A DNA stretch of 64,000 nucleotides, from NCBI GenBank assembly GCA_948566455.1, contig CAOYQO010000006.1, positions 87,406-151,405 of the forward strand, in the 5' to 3' direction. Origin of the DNA: an uncultured Phocaeicola sp. (GTDB lineage Bacteria > Bacteroidota > Bacteroidia > Bacteroidales > Bacteroidaceae). Below the pieces are notes generated by a model. The model was not told where the DNA came from and searched no databases. It saw only the letters and a list, made by a program, of their open reading frames with translations. Positions 17,026 to 24,755 of this stretch are shown one piece after another. Numbering within the stretch: the first letter of the stretch is position 1; every line of letters starts with the position of its first letter. The position numbers were made by a program, and so were the translations under genes.

Positions 17026-17433
17026 TTACTTATCTATCGACATTAGCCATTTACCATCTCTTTTCACCATCGATTGCGTACCTTCTTGTGTTTCTCCGTT
17101 TCCGTAGGTTTGCTTTATCTTTACAGTTGCTGTGTTTCCATCTTCCGATATTTCTTCCGATAGAATCTCAATACTTTTCAGTCCACCCATTTTTTCATAC
17201 TCTTTGCCCACTTTATCTCTTAATAAGGCAACGAATCCTGCTTTTTGCTCTTTCAGTTTATCAGCAGTTTCGCTGTCATCCAAAGCAATGCCATCTACAA
17301 ACTTTTCATAGTCACCTTTGATAAGGTAGTTGCTATACTTCTTCATCGCATCTCCCGGACTACTGGAAGAGGAGCAAGCTGCCATCATAAACATAGCCAT
17401 AACCATCAGACTAAAATAAAATACCTTTTTCAT
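17026..17433 (-). CDS. DUF4878 lipoprotein
   Basis: 135 residues with a lipoprotein signal (lipobox MAAC, Cys20) followed by a Ser-rich linker. The mature part matches the DUF4878 pattern: DAMKKYSNYLIKGDYEKFVDGI, then GLKSIEILSEEISEDGNTATV and a C-terminal KRDGKWLMSIDK. These are small NTF2-like folded proteins, common in Bacteroides and of unknown role, anchored in the envelope. It reads towards the creatininase gene and shares the terminator at 16961-16999. Confidence 0.75.
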   Translation of the reverse strand: MKKVFYFSLMVMAMFMMAACSSSSSPGDAMKKYSNYLIKGDYEKFVDGIALDDSETADKLKEQKAGFVALLRDKVGKEYEKMGGLKSIEILSEEISEDGNTATVKIKQTYGNGETQEGTQSMVKRDGKWLMSIDK

Positions 17434-17462
17434 ACGCTTTTTTTTAAATGATTAATGTGTAT

Positions 17463-18095
17463 TTAAAAATAGTATATCAAACAGAGGCGCTTACTCTGTG
17501 CAATATCGTTAGGCAGGAGATAATCTCCTTTGAATCCCGGAATATTCACGTGACTGATACGTCCCTCAGGCAAGTCTATTCCTTGTTTTTTGTATACGAA
17601 ATCAATCAGTTCCGTACAGTACATTCGCGTTGTATCTGCCAGATTATAATCATGGTCGAATAGTACATGGGCATGATATAACCGTTCTGCCTGTACTGCT
17701 GCTCTGTATGCGCTTGCAGAATCCTCTGCTATACGCATAATGGCCCCGTTAATAGCTTTTCTTTCTTCAAAAAACACTTCAACTGTCTCCATTTTTACAC
17801 GATCCGGATCGTCTTTGAAATCCGGTTCGCCGGGCACAGCATGTATCACATACCATTGTCCGTCTTTCTTCTTCAGGATGCCGGTATGCGAATACGTTCC
17901 TTCACGGTCTGCAGCCAGCACCACTCTACTTGTAATCCCTGTTCCTCTTCTGAAAGCGATATCTCCATCCCGAAATAATTCCTGTGGCAATTGCAGCAGG
18001 CGGGTCTTTTTATCAGGACTTCCCTGGCATCCCGCCAGTATAAGTGTGAACAACAGCGTTATTTTTAGTAGTGCTACGTGTGGCTTCATTTCCAT
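17463..18095 (-). CDS. YiiX/YebB-type permuted NlpC/P60 cysteine hydrolase, lipoprotein
   Basis: 210 residues, with a lipoprotein signal (ILAGC, Cys23). The mature domain has GDIAFRRGTG near residue 43, TYSHTGIL near residue 67 (catalytic His) and MYCTELIDFVY near residue 158 (catalytic Cys). Cys and His occur in reverse order to classical NlpC/P60, as in the permuted papain-like YiiX group. Such proteins are amidases or peptidases acting on cell-wall peptides or lipids; the exact substrate is unknown. The gene is 29 bases upstream of the DUF4878 gene on the same strand. A second ATG lies two codons in. Confidence 0.75.
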   Translation of the reverse strand: MEMKPHVALLKITLLFTLILAGCQGSPDKKTRLLQLPQELFRDGDIAFRRGTGITSRVVLAADREGTYSHTGILKKKDGQWYVIHAVPGEPDFKDDPDRVKMETVEVFFEERKAINGAIMRIAEDSASAYRAAVQAERLYHAHVLFDHDYNLADTTRMYCTELIDFVYKKQGIDLPEGRISHVNIPGFKGDYLLPNDIAQSKRLCLIYYF

Positions 18096-18161
18096 TAATA
18101 CAAATATATGAATAAGTTTGCATTACTACACGTTTTTTAAATGAATTTTGTGGAGTGAACG

Positions 18162-18203
18162 AAAAAAGAGGTAACAACCTCTATACATTGTTACCTCTTT
18201 TTT
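18162..18203 (-). terminator. Strong 16-bp hairpin terminator
   Basis: The arms 18162-18177 and 18188-18203 are perfectly complementary over 16 bases (AAAAAAGAGGTAACAA and its reverse complement) with a 10-base loop. Both ends carry A or T runs, so it can work on either strand. On the minus strand it would end the candidate small RNA starting near 18265. Confidence 0.85.
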
Positions 18204-18265
18204 AATCTATACCCTAAAAACTAATCTCTTTCCTTATAAAAACTAATTCTATTTCTTTTTTGATG
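18162..18265 (-). ncRNA. Candidate small RNA, about 104 nt
   Basis: On the minus strand a perfect -7 element TAACTTTG (18276-18269) is followed by about 104 bases without a usable reading frame and then the 16-bp terminator. The body contains the 11-base direct repeat ATTAGTTTTTA twice. It lies beyond the stop of the Crp/Fnr gene and ahead of the YiiX-type gene, which is 66 bases past the terminator. A TTTGAT-N4-ATCAAA box is centred about 41 bases upstream of the predicted start. It could instead be a processed 3' UTR. Confidence 0.5.
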
Positions 18266-18298
18266 GCGCAAAGTTAGAGAGTTCTTGGGGAATATGAT

Positions 18299-18314
18299 TT
18301 GATATAAATCAAAA
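18299..18314. promoter_or_regulatory. Crp/Fnr-type box 2
   Basis: TTTGATATAAATCAAA, a TTGAT-N4-ATCAA palindrome, centred at 18306.5, about 41.5 bases upstream of the predicted start of the candidate small RNA. This is the usual place for activation by Crp/Fnr proteins. Confidence 0.6.
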
Positions 18315-18338
18315 AAATGTAGATTCATATTGTCTTTT

Positions 18339-18923
18339 TTACAGTATGCCCGAGCGTACCCGGCTAAGGGTTTCGGGCGTCATCAGCAAATAAGATGCGA
18401 TATGTGACAATGGTGCCCGTTTGATGACCTCCGGATGGGTATGCATCAGCATGTTGTAGCGTTCGCGTGCTGTTTCGAATCGCCAGGAGTCAGCTTTCAC
18501 TTGAGATACGATGAGTGAGTACTCCAGTATCTTACGGTAGAACATATTGATTTCCCAGGAGATTTCTGTCAATCTCATGAATTTATCGTAGGGGAGGAGG
18601 TATACTGTGCAAGGTTCCAGAGCTTCTGCCATCAGGCGGGTAGGTTCTTGCTTCAATGTACTTTCTATGCAGATGATGACACAGCCTTCGTAGGAAAAGT
18701 GCTCGGTGACGTCTTTACCGTTTTTGTAATAGAACTGGCGCATCATGCCTTTACCCACAAATACCATGTGGTGGCAGACTTGCCCTTCCTTGAATAGGAG
18801 TTCACCCTTTTCCAGCTCTTTGCGGATCAGAATATCTTCTATCAGTTTTCTACCCTCAGGTGCCATACCCGGATAACGGGAGTTCACAGTGGCATTAACT
18901 GTTTCTTTTAATAGTGTATCCAT
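18339..18923 (-). CDS. Crp/Fnr-family transcriptional regulator
   Basis: 194 residues from the ATG at 18923. An upstream in-frame ATG at 19019 would run across the promoter and operator, so I reject it. The N-terminal cyclic-nucleotide-binding-like barrel has LEKGELLFKEGQVCHHMVFV near residue 38. The C-terminal helix-turn-helix ends in MTPETLSRVR, where Glu, Ser and Arg match the three residues that Fnr uses to read TTGAT. It has no N-terminal Cys cluster, so it is not an oxygen-sensing Fnr. The effector is unknown. A perfect palindrome of the right half-site overlaps its own promoter (18959-18993), implying autoregulation. The MATE gene lies directly upstream on the same strand. Confidence 0.85.
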   Translation of the reverse strand: MDTLLKETVNATVNSRYPGMAPEGRKLIEDILIRKELEKGELLFKEGQVCHHMVFVGKGMMRQFYYKNGKDVTEHFSYEGCVIICIESTLKQEPTRLMAEALEPCTVYLLPYDKFMRLTEISWEINMFYRKILEYSLIVSQVKADSWRFETARERYNMLMHTHPEVIKRAPLSHIASYLLMTPETLSRVRSGIL

Positions 18924-18958
18924 AATTGTTCGCTGGTATTTATAACCGTTTCCGGGCA

Positions 18959-18989
18959 CAAAGGTACGAAAGATTTGATTTAAATCAAA
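18959..18989 (-). promoter_or_regulatory. Promoter of the Crp/Fnr gene, TTTG-N19-TACCTTTG
   Basis: On the minus strand TTTG (18989-18986), 19 bases, then TACCTTTG (18966-18959). The -33 element lies inside the palindrome 18970-18993. Confidence 0.75.
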
Positions 18990-18993
18990 TCTT
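18970..18993. promoter_or_regulatory. 24-bp perfect palindrome, Crp/Fnr-type box 1 over its own promoter
   Basis: The half-site AAGATTTGATTT is followed at once by its exact reverse complement. The core TTTGATTTAAATCAAA is a TTGAT-N4-ATCAA site. It covers the -33 TTTG of the Crp/Fnr promoter, the classic geometry for autorepression. Confidence 0.7.
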
Positions 18994-19002
18994 GTGAAAT
19001 GA

Positions 19003-20349
19003 TTAGTGCTTAGCGACAAAACCCTTTGTTGTCCACTTCATGCTATACCAGCGTCGTACGAAGATGGCTCCCCGGATGTTTTCATCCAACAGGAAGGCAA
19101 CCCACATACCACAGATGCCCCATTCCAAAGGAATACCGAAGATGTATCCCAGCCCGACGGCAACGCTCCACTGAACCACCAGTCCGACGTAAAACGGGTA
19201 GTTGACGTCGCCGGCTGCACGCAGAGCGTTCGTGGCAAAAATATTGATAGGTCGTCCGATTTCGAGAATAACGTCAATGATGAGGATGGTGGTACCCAGC
19301 CGGATGATCTCTTCGTTGGAGGTCAGCCAGTGGAAAATGGTGTTTCCGAAGACGGCCAGAACCGTGGAAAGTATGACGGTGATCATTACGGATTTCTTCA
19401 TCACGTATTTTCCCATAAGGAAGGCAGCATGAGGTTTTCCCTCTCCGATGAGATGACCGATGCAGATGGCGCCTCCTTGTGCCATGGCAATGCTGAAGAG
19501 GTAGGCGAACATGATAATGTTGACGCAGTAGGTACGGGTGGCCAGTGCTTCGACGCCCAGCATATTGATGAAAAAGGTAATCACTACTTGCGATGAACTG
19601 TAAGAGAGTTGCTCTCCGGCAGAGGGCAGGCCTACTTTCATCAGGTTCTTCAGCTCGGGCCACGGGAATGGACGGAAATAAGCGACAGGGAAACGGTGGA
19701 TATGTTTGCGGAACAGGATAATGAATAGTAGTACCATGGAAACTCCGCGGCTGAAAGCTGTGGAAATGGCAGCACCTTCTACACCAAGTTCCGGGAAGCC
19801 GAAGCGACCGAAGATAAGGGAGTAGTTACCTATGATATTAAGTATGTTGACAACGACGGTTACCAGCATTGGATAGATGGCTTTGTTTGCACTGCGTAGG
19901 GAAGCGGACAGGGTTAGGGAGATAGCTTGAAAGAAAGCGAAAGCACCCACGATGCGCATATAGTCCATACCGTCCGTCATCAGTTCGGGAGTGAGTCCCA
20001 TGAGGCGTAGTATCGGTCCGGCACAGGAAAAAAGGAACAAGCTGACAGAGACGCCGATCACTATATTCACAAGGATGGATACGCCGACTACCTGGACTAC
20101 TTTCTTCTGCAGGCGTGCGCCGAGGTATTGGGAGCAAAGAACAGAGGTGCCAAGGTTGATAACCTCGAATATAAGGAAAGTAAGCATGATGATCTGGTTG
20201 ACCACTCCTACGGCGGCAACGCTACTATCTGAGTGGCGGCTCAACATAATAGTATCTACAGCACCCAGCATCATGATGAGCAGGGTCTCTATAAAGATGG
20301 GGGCAGCGAGTTTGGCAAGTCGCTTTTTTAAGCTTTCCTGATGTATCAT
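19003..20349 (-). CDS. MATE-family multidrug efflux transporter
   Basis: 448-residue inner-membrane exporter with about 12 hydrophobic segments in two homologous halves. The start is the ATG at 20349 (MIHQESLKKRLAKLAAPIF); the longer frame to 20430 crosses the promoter and a regulatory box. The N-half has LLIMMLGAVDTIMLSRHS and the second half KVGLPSAGEQLSYSSSQVV, both typical MATE positions. The family exports cationic drugs or metabolites using Na+ or H+ gradients. A Bacteroides -7 box and a Crp/Fnr-type palindrome lie upstream. The Crp/Fnr gene follows after an 79-base gap on the same strand, so the regulator probably controls this pump. Confidence 0.85.
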   Translation of the reverse strand: MIHQESLKKRLAKLAAPIFIETLLIMMLGAVDTIMLSRHSDSSVAAVGVVNQIIMLTFLIFEVINLGTSVLCSQYLGARLQKKVVQVVGVSILVNIVIGVSVSLFLFSCAGPILRLMGLTPELMTDGMDYMRIVGAFAFFQAISLTLSASLRSANKAIYPMLVTVVVNILNIIGNYSLIFGRFGFPELGVEGAAISTAFSRGVSMVLLFIILFRKHIHRFPVAYFRPFPWPELKNLMKVGLPSAGEQLSYSSSQVVITFFINMLGVEALATRTYCVNIIMFAYLFSIAMAQGGAICIGHLIGEGKPHAAFLMGKYVMKKSVMITVILSTVLAVFGNTIFHWLTSNEEIIRLGTTILIIDVILEIGRPINIFATNALRAAGDVNYPFYVGLVVQWSVAVGLGYIFGIPLEWGICGMWVAFLLDENIRGAIFVRRWYSMKWTTKGFVAKH

Positions 20350-20386
20350 TTCGTATGTGTTTGAAATCCGGTGATGAAAAATCGCG

Positions 20387-20394
20387 CAAAGGTA
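20387..20394 (-). promoter_or_regulatory. -7 element TACCTTTG of the MATE gene
   Basis: TACCTTTG on the minus strand (20394-20387), 37 bases before the ATG. No -33 TTTG is at the usual spacing, which fits a promoter that needs an activator at the box at 20416-20431. Confidence 0.6.
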
Positions 20395-20415
20395 CGGAAT
20401 GGGAAGAGAAAAGAG

Positions 20416-20431
20416 TTTGATATAGGTCAAA
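20416..20431. promoter_or_regulatory. Crp/Fnr-type box 3 upstream of the MATE gene
   Basis: TTTGATATAGGTCAAA, differing from box 2 at two positions (AA to GG in the second half). It is centred about 40 bases upstream of the predicted MATE transcription start. Confidence 0.55.
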
Positions 20432-20565
20432 TATTAGTTCTTCGGGGTATATTCTGATACAGCATCATTAATACCTATATAAATTATTTTTTTAGTCTTT
20501 GCTTTTGACTTTTAACAGATTACACCTTTTCCTGAAAAAAGTCAGAAAAAAATATGATGGAAAGA

Positions 20566-20597
20566 TTTGCATAGTCCAAAAGTTTCCCATACATTTG
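20566..20597 (+). promoter_or_regulatory. Promoter of the tRNA cluster, TTTG-N20-TACATTTG
   Basis: TTTG at 20566-20569 and TACATTTG at 20590-20597, 20 bases apart, 30 bases before tRNA-Ser. Confidence 0.8.
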
Positions 20598-20627
20598 CAC
20601 CGCATTTGAGAAACAATGCAGGTTTAA

Positions 20628-20714
20628 GGAAGTGTGGGTGAGTGGCTGAAACCACCAGTTTGCTAAACTGACGTACGGGTAACTGTACCGGGGGTTCGAA
20701 TCCCCCCGCTTCCG
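20628..20714 (+). tRNA. tRNA-Ser (GCT)
   Basis: Acceptor GGAAGTG pairs with CGCTTCC with one G-T. The anticodon loop TTGCTAA gives GCT (codons AGC/AGU). The long variable arm (ACGTACGGGTAACTGTACC region) and the T arm GGGGG-TTCGAAT-CCCCC are typical of tRNA-Ser. CCA is not encoded. Confidence 0.95.
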
Positions 20715-20723
20715 CAAACAGCC

Positions 20724-20795
20724 GGTGGATTCGTCTAACGGTTAGGACACATGCCTCTCACGCATGCAATACGAGTTCGATTCTCGTATCCACTA
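20724..20795 (+). tRNA. tRNA-Glu (CTC)
   Basis: Acceptor GGTGGAT pairs with ATCCACT, the first pair being G-T. The anticodon loop CTCTCAC gives CTC (codon GAG). The T arm is ACGAG-TTCGATT-CTCGT. It starts 9 bases after tRNA-Ser. Confidence 0.93.
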
Positions 20796-20808
20796 CGGAA
20801 AATTTAAT

Positions 20809-20881
20809 GCACTCTTAGCTCAGCTGGTAGAGCAATTGACTCTTAATCAATGGGTCCAGGGTTCGAGTCCCTGAGGGTGTA
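20809..20881 (+). tRNA. tRNA-Lys (CTT)
   Basis: Acceptor GCACTCT pairs with AGGGTGT with wobble pairs. The anticodon loop CTCTTAA gives CTT (codon AAG). The T arm is CAGGG-TTCGAGT-CCCTG. It is the last gene of the cluster, followed by a terminator. Confidence 0.93.
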
Positions 20882-20889
20882 CAAGGAAT

Positions 20890-20918
20890 AAAGCGGTCAT
20901 CAAATAGATGACCGCTTT
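20890..20918 (+). terminator. Terminator of the tRNA cluster
   Basis: Perfect 12-base arms AAAGCGGTCATC and GATGACCGCTTT with a 5-base loop, followed by a T run. Confidence 0.9.
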
Positions 20919-20956
20919 TTTTATGCAATTATTCCTTTTCTCCGGGAAATACTTCC

Positions 20957-20964
20957 TATCTTTG
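20957..20964 (+). promoter_or_regulatory. -7 element TATCTTTG of the transporter gene
   Basis: An exact TAnnTTTG 29 bases before the TTG start of the transporter gene. The -33 region is only T-rich. Confidence 0.5.
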
Positions 20965-20993
20965 CGGACTGAAATCAATAAAACGTAAAAACA

Positions 20994-22658
20994 TTGGATT
21001 GGTTATACAGTTTATTCATTGAACACTCCGCCCTACAGGCGGTTGTGGTGCTCTCGCTGATCTCTGCTATTGGTTTGGGGCTGGGAAAGATACATATCTG
21101 CGGTATATCGTTGGGAGTGACGTTCGTGTTCTTTGCAGGTATCCTTGCCGGGCATTTCGGATTGTCTATAGACCCGCAGATGCTGAACTATGCGGAGAGC
21201 TTCGGCTTGGTGATATTCGTATATGCACTGGGACTGCAGGTCGGTCCTGGCTTCTTCAGTTCGTTCCGCACAGGCGGTGTACAATTGAATATGCTGGCAG
21301 TAGGCGTGGTGTTGATCGGTACGCTGATGACACTGCTGGGAAGTTATGGGTTGGGAGTCTCTCTGCCGGATATGGTAGGTATCCTTTGCGGAGCAACAAC
21401 GAATACACCGGCTCTGGGGGCTGCACAGCAAACGCTGAAACAGATGGGAATCGAAGCGAATACTCCAGCTCTGGGGTGTGCGGTGGCATATCCGATAGGA
21501 GTAGTGGGAGTTATTCTCGGTATTCTGATGATACGTAAGGCGCTGGTACGTAAGGCTGATTTGGAAGTCAAGGAGAAAGACGATGTGAATAAACCCTATA
21601 TTGTTGCATTCCAGGTGCACAATCCGGCAATCTTTAATATGAGTGTGAAGGATATAGCTCAGTTGAGTTATCCTAAGTTTGTGATCTCCCGTTTGTGGCG
21701 GGATGGGAATGTCAGCATCCCCACTTCTGAAAAAGTGATTAAAGAAGGCGACCGCTTGCTTGTTATCACTTCAGAAAGAAATGTTCCTGCCTTGACTGTA
21801 TTGTTCGGTGAGCAAGAAAACACGGACTGGAACAAGGAAGATATTGACTGGAATGCCATTGATAGCCAGTTGATCTCCCAGCGTATCGTGGTGACACGTC
21901 CGGAACTGAATGGAAAGAAACTCGGTTCACTCCATTTACGTAATCATTATGGTATCAATATCAGTCGCGTCTATCGTAGCGGGGTGCTGCTGCTGGCTAC
22001 GGCGGAACTTACCTTGCAATTGGGCGACCGGTTGACGGTAGTGGGGGAGGCCGCTGCTATACAAAATGTGGAAAGAGTTTTGGGAAATGCAGTGAAGAGC
22101 TTGAAGGAACCTAATCTGGTGGCTGTATTCGTGGGTATTGTCCTTGGCCTTGCTTTGGGAGCGATACCTATTGCCATACCCGGTGTCAGTACTCCTGTAA
22201 AGCTGGGCCTGGCGGGAGGACCGATTATCGTGGGTATCCTTATCGGTACTTTCGGACCACGCATGCATATGGTGACTTATACAACCCGTAGCGCAAACCT
22301 GATGCTACGTGCCTTGGGCTTGTCACTCTACCTGGCCTGTCTGGGACTGGATGCGGGAGCTCATTTCTTTGATACGGTATTCCGTCCGGAAGGGTTGTTG
22401 TGGATAGCTATCGGCTGTGCACTAACCGTGGTTCCTGTGTTGATAATGGGAGTCATTGCTTTCCGTTGGATGAAAGTCGATTTCGGTTCGGTAGCCGGAA
22501 TGCTGTGCGGAAGTATGGCGAATCCAATGGCTTTGAATTATGTTAATGATACCATTCCCGGTGATAATCCTTCAGTTTCTTATGCTACGGTTTATCCCTT
22601 GTGCATGTTCCTGCGTGTGATTATCGCCCAAGTGCTGCTGATGTTCTTTTTAAGTTGA
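20994..22658 (+). CDS. Putative transporter of the AspT/YidE (AAE) family
   Basis: 554-residue inner-membrane protein. The architecture is five to six membrane helices, two regulatory TrkA_C (RCK-C) domains in the middle (about residues 205-285 and 295-370), then another membrane half. The two membrane halves carry the AspT duplication motifs, for example GILCGATTNTPALGAAQQ near residue 129 and AGMLCGSMANPMALNYV near residue 502. AspT exchanges aspartate and alanine; the YidE/YbjL branch has no proven substrate. The start is TTG at 20994, fitting the conserved N-terminus MDWLYSLFIEHSALQAVV and the -7 box upstream. The end overlaps a 21-bp repeat array. Confidence 0.85.
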   Translation: MDWLYSLFIEHSALQAVVVLSLISAIGLGLGKIHICGISLGVTFVFFAGILAGHFGLSIDPQMLNYAESFGLVIFVYALGLQVGPGFFSSFRTGGVQLNMLAVGVVLIGTLMTLLGSYGLGVSLPDMVGILCGATTNTPALGAAQQTLKQMGIEANTPALGCAVAYPIGVVGVILGILMIRKALVRKADLEVKEKDDVNKPYIVAFQVHNPAIFNMSVKDIAQLSYPKFVISRLWRDGNVSIPTSEKVIKEGDRLLVITSERNVPALTVLFGEQENTDWNKEDIDWNAIDSQLISQRIVVTRPELNGKKLGSLHLRNHYGINISRVYRSGVLLLATAELTLQLGDRLTVVGEAAAIQNVERVLGNAVKSLKEPNLVAVFVGIVLGLALGAIPIAIPGVSTPVKLGLAGGPIIVGILIGTFGPRMHMVTYTTRSANLMLRALGLSLYLACLGLDAGAHFFDTVFRPEGLLWIAIGCALTVVPVLIMGVIAFRWMKVDFGSVAGMLCGSMANPMALNYVNDTIPGDNPSVSYATVYPLCMFLRVIIAQVLLMFFLS

Positions 22659-22660
22659 GA

Positions 22661-22721
22661 GTTGAGGTTTGGGAACGTAAAGTTGAGGATTAGGAACGTA
22701 GAGTTGAGGTTTGAAATGAAG
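22661..22721 (+). repeat. 21-bp (3 x 7) tandem repeat, about 3 units
   Basis: Units begin with GTTGAGG at 22661, 22682 and 22703. The first two are 21 bases and differ at three to four positions. The array lies between the transporter stop and fbp. Confidence 0.75.
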
Positions 22722-22736
22722 ACACAAGCCCATATA

Positions 22737-22764
22737 TAATTTGTAATTTGTAAATTGTAATTAG
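22737..22764 (+). repeat. Intergenic heptamer repeat just upstream of fbp, 4 units
   Basis: TAATTTG, TAATTTG, TAAATTG, TAATTAG in tandem, ending 5 bases before the fbp ATG. Confidence 0.65.
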
Positions 22765-22769
22765 ATATC

Positions 22770-24755
22770 ATGAGTAATATTACCCCTGAAAGCATCATGA
22801 GCGACTTGCGTTATTTGCAGTTGCTGTCACGCAGTTTTCCGACGATTGCGGATGCCAGTACAGAAATTATTAACCTGGAAGCCATTCTGAACCTCCCGAA
22901 AGGGACAGAGCATTTCCTGACCGATATTCATGGTGAATATGAAGCTTTTCAACATGTGTTGAAGAATGCTTCGGGAGCGGTGAAACGGAAAGTGAATGAA
23001 ATCTTCGGGCATACATTGCGTGAGAGTGAGAAGAAAGAAATATGTACTCTGATTTATTATCCCGAAGAAAAGTTACAGTTGATTAAAGAGCAGGAAGCCG
23101 ATCTGGATGACTGGTATCTGATTACACTGAATCAATTGGTGAAGGTATGCCAGAATGTTTCTTCCAAATATACACGCTCTAAAGTGCGTAAGGCACTTCC
23201 GGCTGAATTCTCGTACATTATTCAGGAGTTGCTGCATGAATCGAGCGTAGAGCCAAACAAGCATGCCTATATCAATGTAATTATCAGTACTATCATTTCC
23301 ACCAAGCGTTCGGATGATTTCATCATTGCAATGTGTAATCTCATTCAGAGGTTAACAATTGACTCTCTGCATATTGTAGGTGATATTTACGACCGTGGCC
23401 CGGGAGCACACATCATTATGGATACACTTTGTGATTATCACAATTTTGATATTCAATGGGGAAATCATGATATTCTGTGGATGGGAGCAGCTTCTGGTAA
23501 TGATGCCTGTATTGCCAATGTGATCCGTATGTCGATGCGTTATGCCAACCTGGCTACACTGGAGGACGGATATGGTATCAACCTGTTGCCACTTGCCACA
23601 TTTGCCATGGATACGTATGCGGATGATCCCTGCACAATCTTCGCTCCGAAGATGAACTTTGCAGACGGTAATTATAATGAGAAGACTTTACGGTTAATTA
23701 CGCAGATGCATAAGGCGATTACGGTGATACAGTTCAAGCTGGAAGCAGAGATTATAGACCGTCGTCCGGAGTTCGGTATGCAGAACCGGAAGTTACTGGA
23801 TAAGATTGATTTTGAGAGAGGCGTCTTTGTATACGAGGGAAAGGAATATCCATTGCGTGACACAAACTTCCCGACCATAGATCCGGCTGATCCATATCGT
23901 CTGTCTGATGAGGAACGGGAGCTGATGGATAAAATCCATGCTTCGTTCATGAATAGTGAGAAGTTGAAGAAGCATATGCGTTGCCTGTTTACATATGGAG
24001 GAATGTATCTGGTTTGTAACAGTAATTTGCTGTACCATGCTTCTATGCCTTTGAATGAGGATGGTAGTTTCAAACATGTCCGCATTGGAAAGAAGGAGTA
24101 TTGGGGCAGGAAATTATTGTGTAAGACAGACCAGTTGATCCGTACGGCTTACTTCGATGAAGACGGTACGGAGGAGAAGAGTTTTGCATTGGATTATGTG
24201 TGGTATATGTGGTGTGGCCCGGATGCTCCATCGTTTGACAAAGATAAGATGGCGACTTTTGAACGCTATTTCATTGAAGACAAAGATTTGTCCAAGGAGA
24301 CGAAAGGATATTATTATACTCTGCGTAACCGTGCTGATATTTGTGAACGCATTCTTGCGGAGTTTGAGGTTACAGGACCTCATTCACACATTATTAATGG
24401 TCATGTGCCCGTGAAGATTATTAAGGGTGAGAAACCGATAAAGGCGGATGGCAAGTTGCTGGTGATTGATGGTGGGTTTTCTAAGGCATATCAGCCGGAA
24501 ACCGGTATTGCCGGATATACATTGGTGTATCATTCGCATGGCTTGCAGTTAGTGCAACACGAACCGTTTCAAAGCCGCCAGAAAGCTATAGAAGAGGGGC
24601 AGGATATCAAGTCTAATACCTTTGTCGTAGAGTTCAATTCACAACGTATGATGGTGAAAGATACGGATAAAGGAAAAGTACTGGTGACGCAGATACAAGA
24701 CTTGAAGAAACTATTGGTGGCGTATAGGACGGGCTTTATAAAGGAGAAGAATTAG
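22770..24755 (+). CDS. fbp: Fructose-1,6-bisphosphatase class III
   Basis: 661-residue cytoplasmic enzyme of gluconeogenesis that converts fructose 1,6-bisphosphate to fructose 6-phosphate. It belongs to the Firmicutes/Bacteroidetes class III (PF06874) type, about 650-670 residues. The metallophosphatase motifs are TDIHGEYEAF near residue 51, VGDIYDRGPGAH near residue 203, WGNHDILWMGAA near residue 230 and HIINGHVPVK near residue 543. The ATG lies behind two repeat arrays, which probably form its leader. Its stop codon overlaps the stop of the convergent repeat-protein gene by 3 bases. Confidence 0.95.
   Translation: MSNITPESIMSDLRYLQLLSRSFPTIADASTEIINLEAILNLPKGTEHFLTDIHGEYEAFQHVLKNASGAVKRKVNEIFGHTLRESEKKEICTLIYYPEEKLQLIKEQEADLDDWYLITLNQLVKVCQNVSSKYTRSKVRKALPAEFSYIIQELLHESSVEPNKHAYINVIISTIISTKRSDDFIIAMCNLIQRLTIDSLHIVGDIYDRGPGAHIIMDTLCDYHNFDIQWGNHDILWMGAASGNDACIANVIRMSMRYANLATLEDGYGINLLPLATFAMDTYADDPCTIFAPKMNFADGNYNEKTLRLITQMHKAITVIQFKLEAEIIDRRPEFGMQNRKLLDKIDFERGVFVYEGKEYPLRDTNFPTIDPADPYRLSDEERELMDKIHASFMNSEKLKKHMRCLFTYGGMYLVCNSNLLYHASMPLNEDGSFKHVRIGKKEYWGRKLLCKTDQLIRTAYFDEDGTEEKSFALDYVWYMWCGPDAPSFDKDKMATFERYFIEDKDLSKETKGYYYTLRNRADICERILAEFEVTGPHSHIINGHVPVKIIKGEKPIKADGKLLVIDGGFSKAYQPETGIAGYTLVYHSHGLQLVQHEPFQSRQKAIEEGQDIKSNTFVVEFNSQRMMVKDTDKGKVLVTQIQDLKKLLVAYRTGFIKEKN

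Noticed and set aside
18924..19019. Longer start for the Crp/Fnr gene at 19019
   Set aside because: It would translate through the promoter and the palindrome and overlap the MATE gene; family proteins begin near the ATG at 18923.
20520..20717. 65-codon minus-strand frame with RGDSNPRYSYPYVSLANWW
   Set aside because: It is the antisense of tRNA-Ser; this peptide is a well-known artefact of translating tRNA genes.
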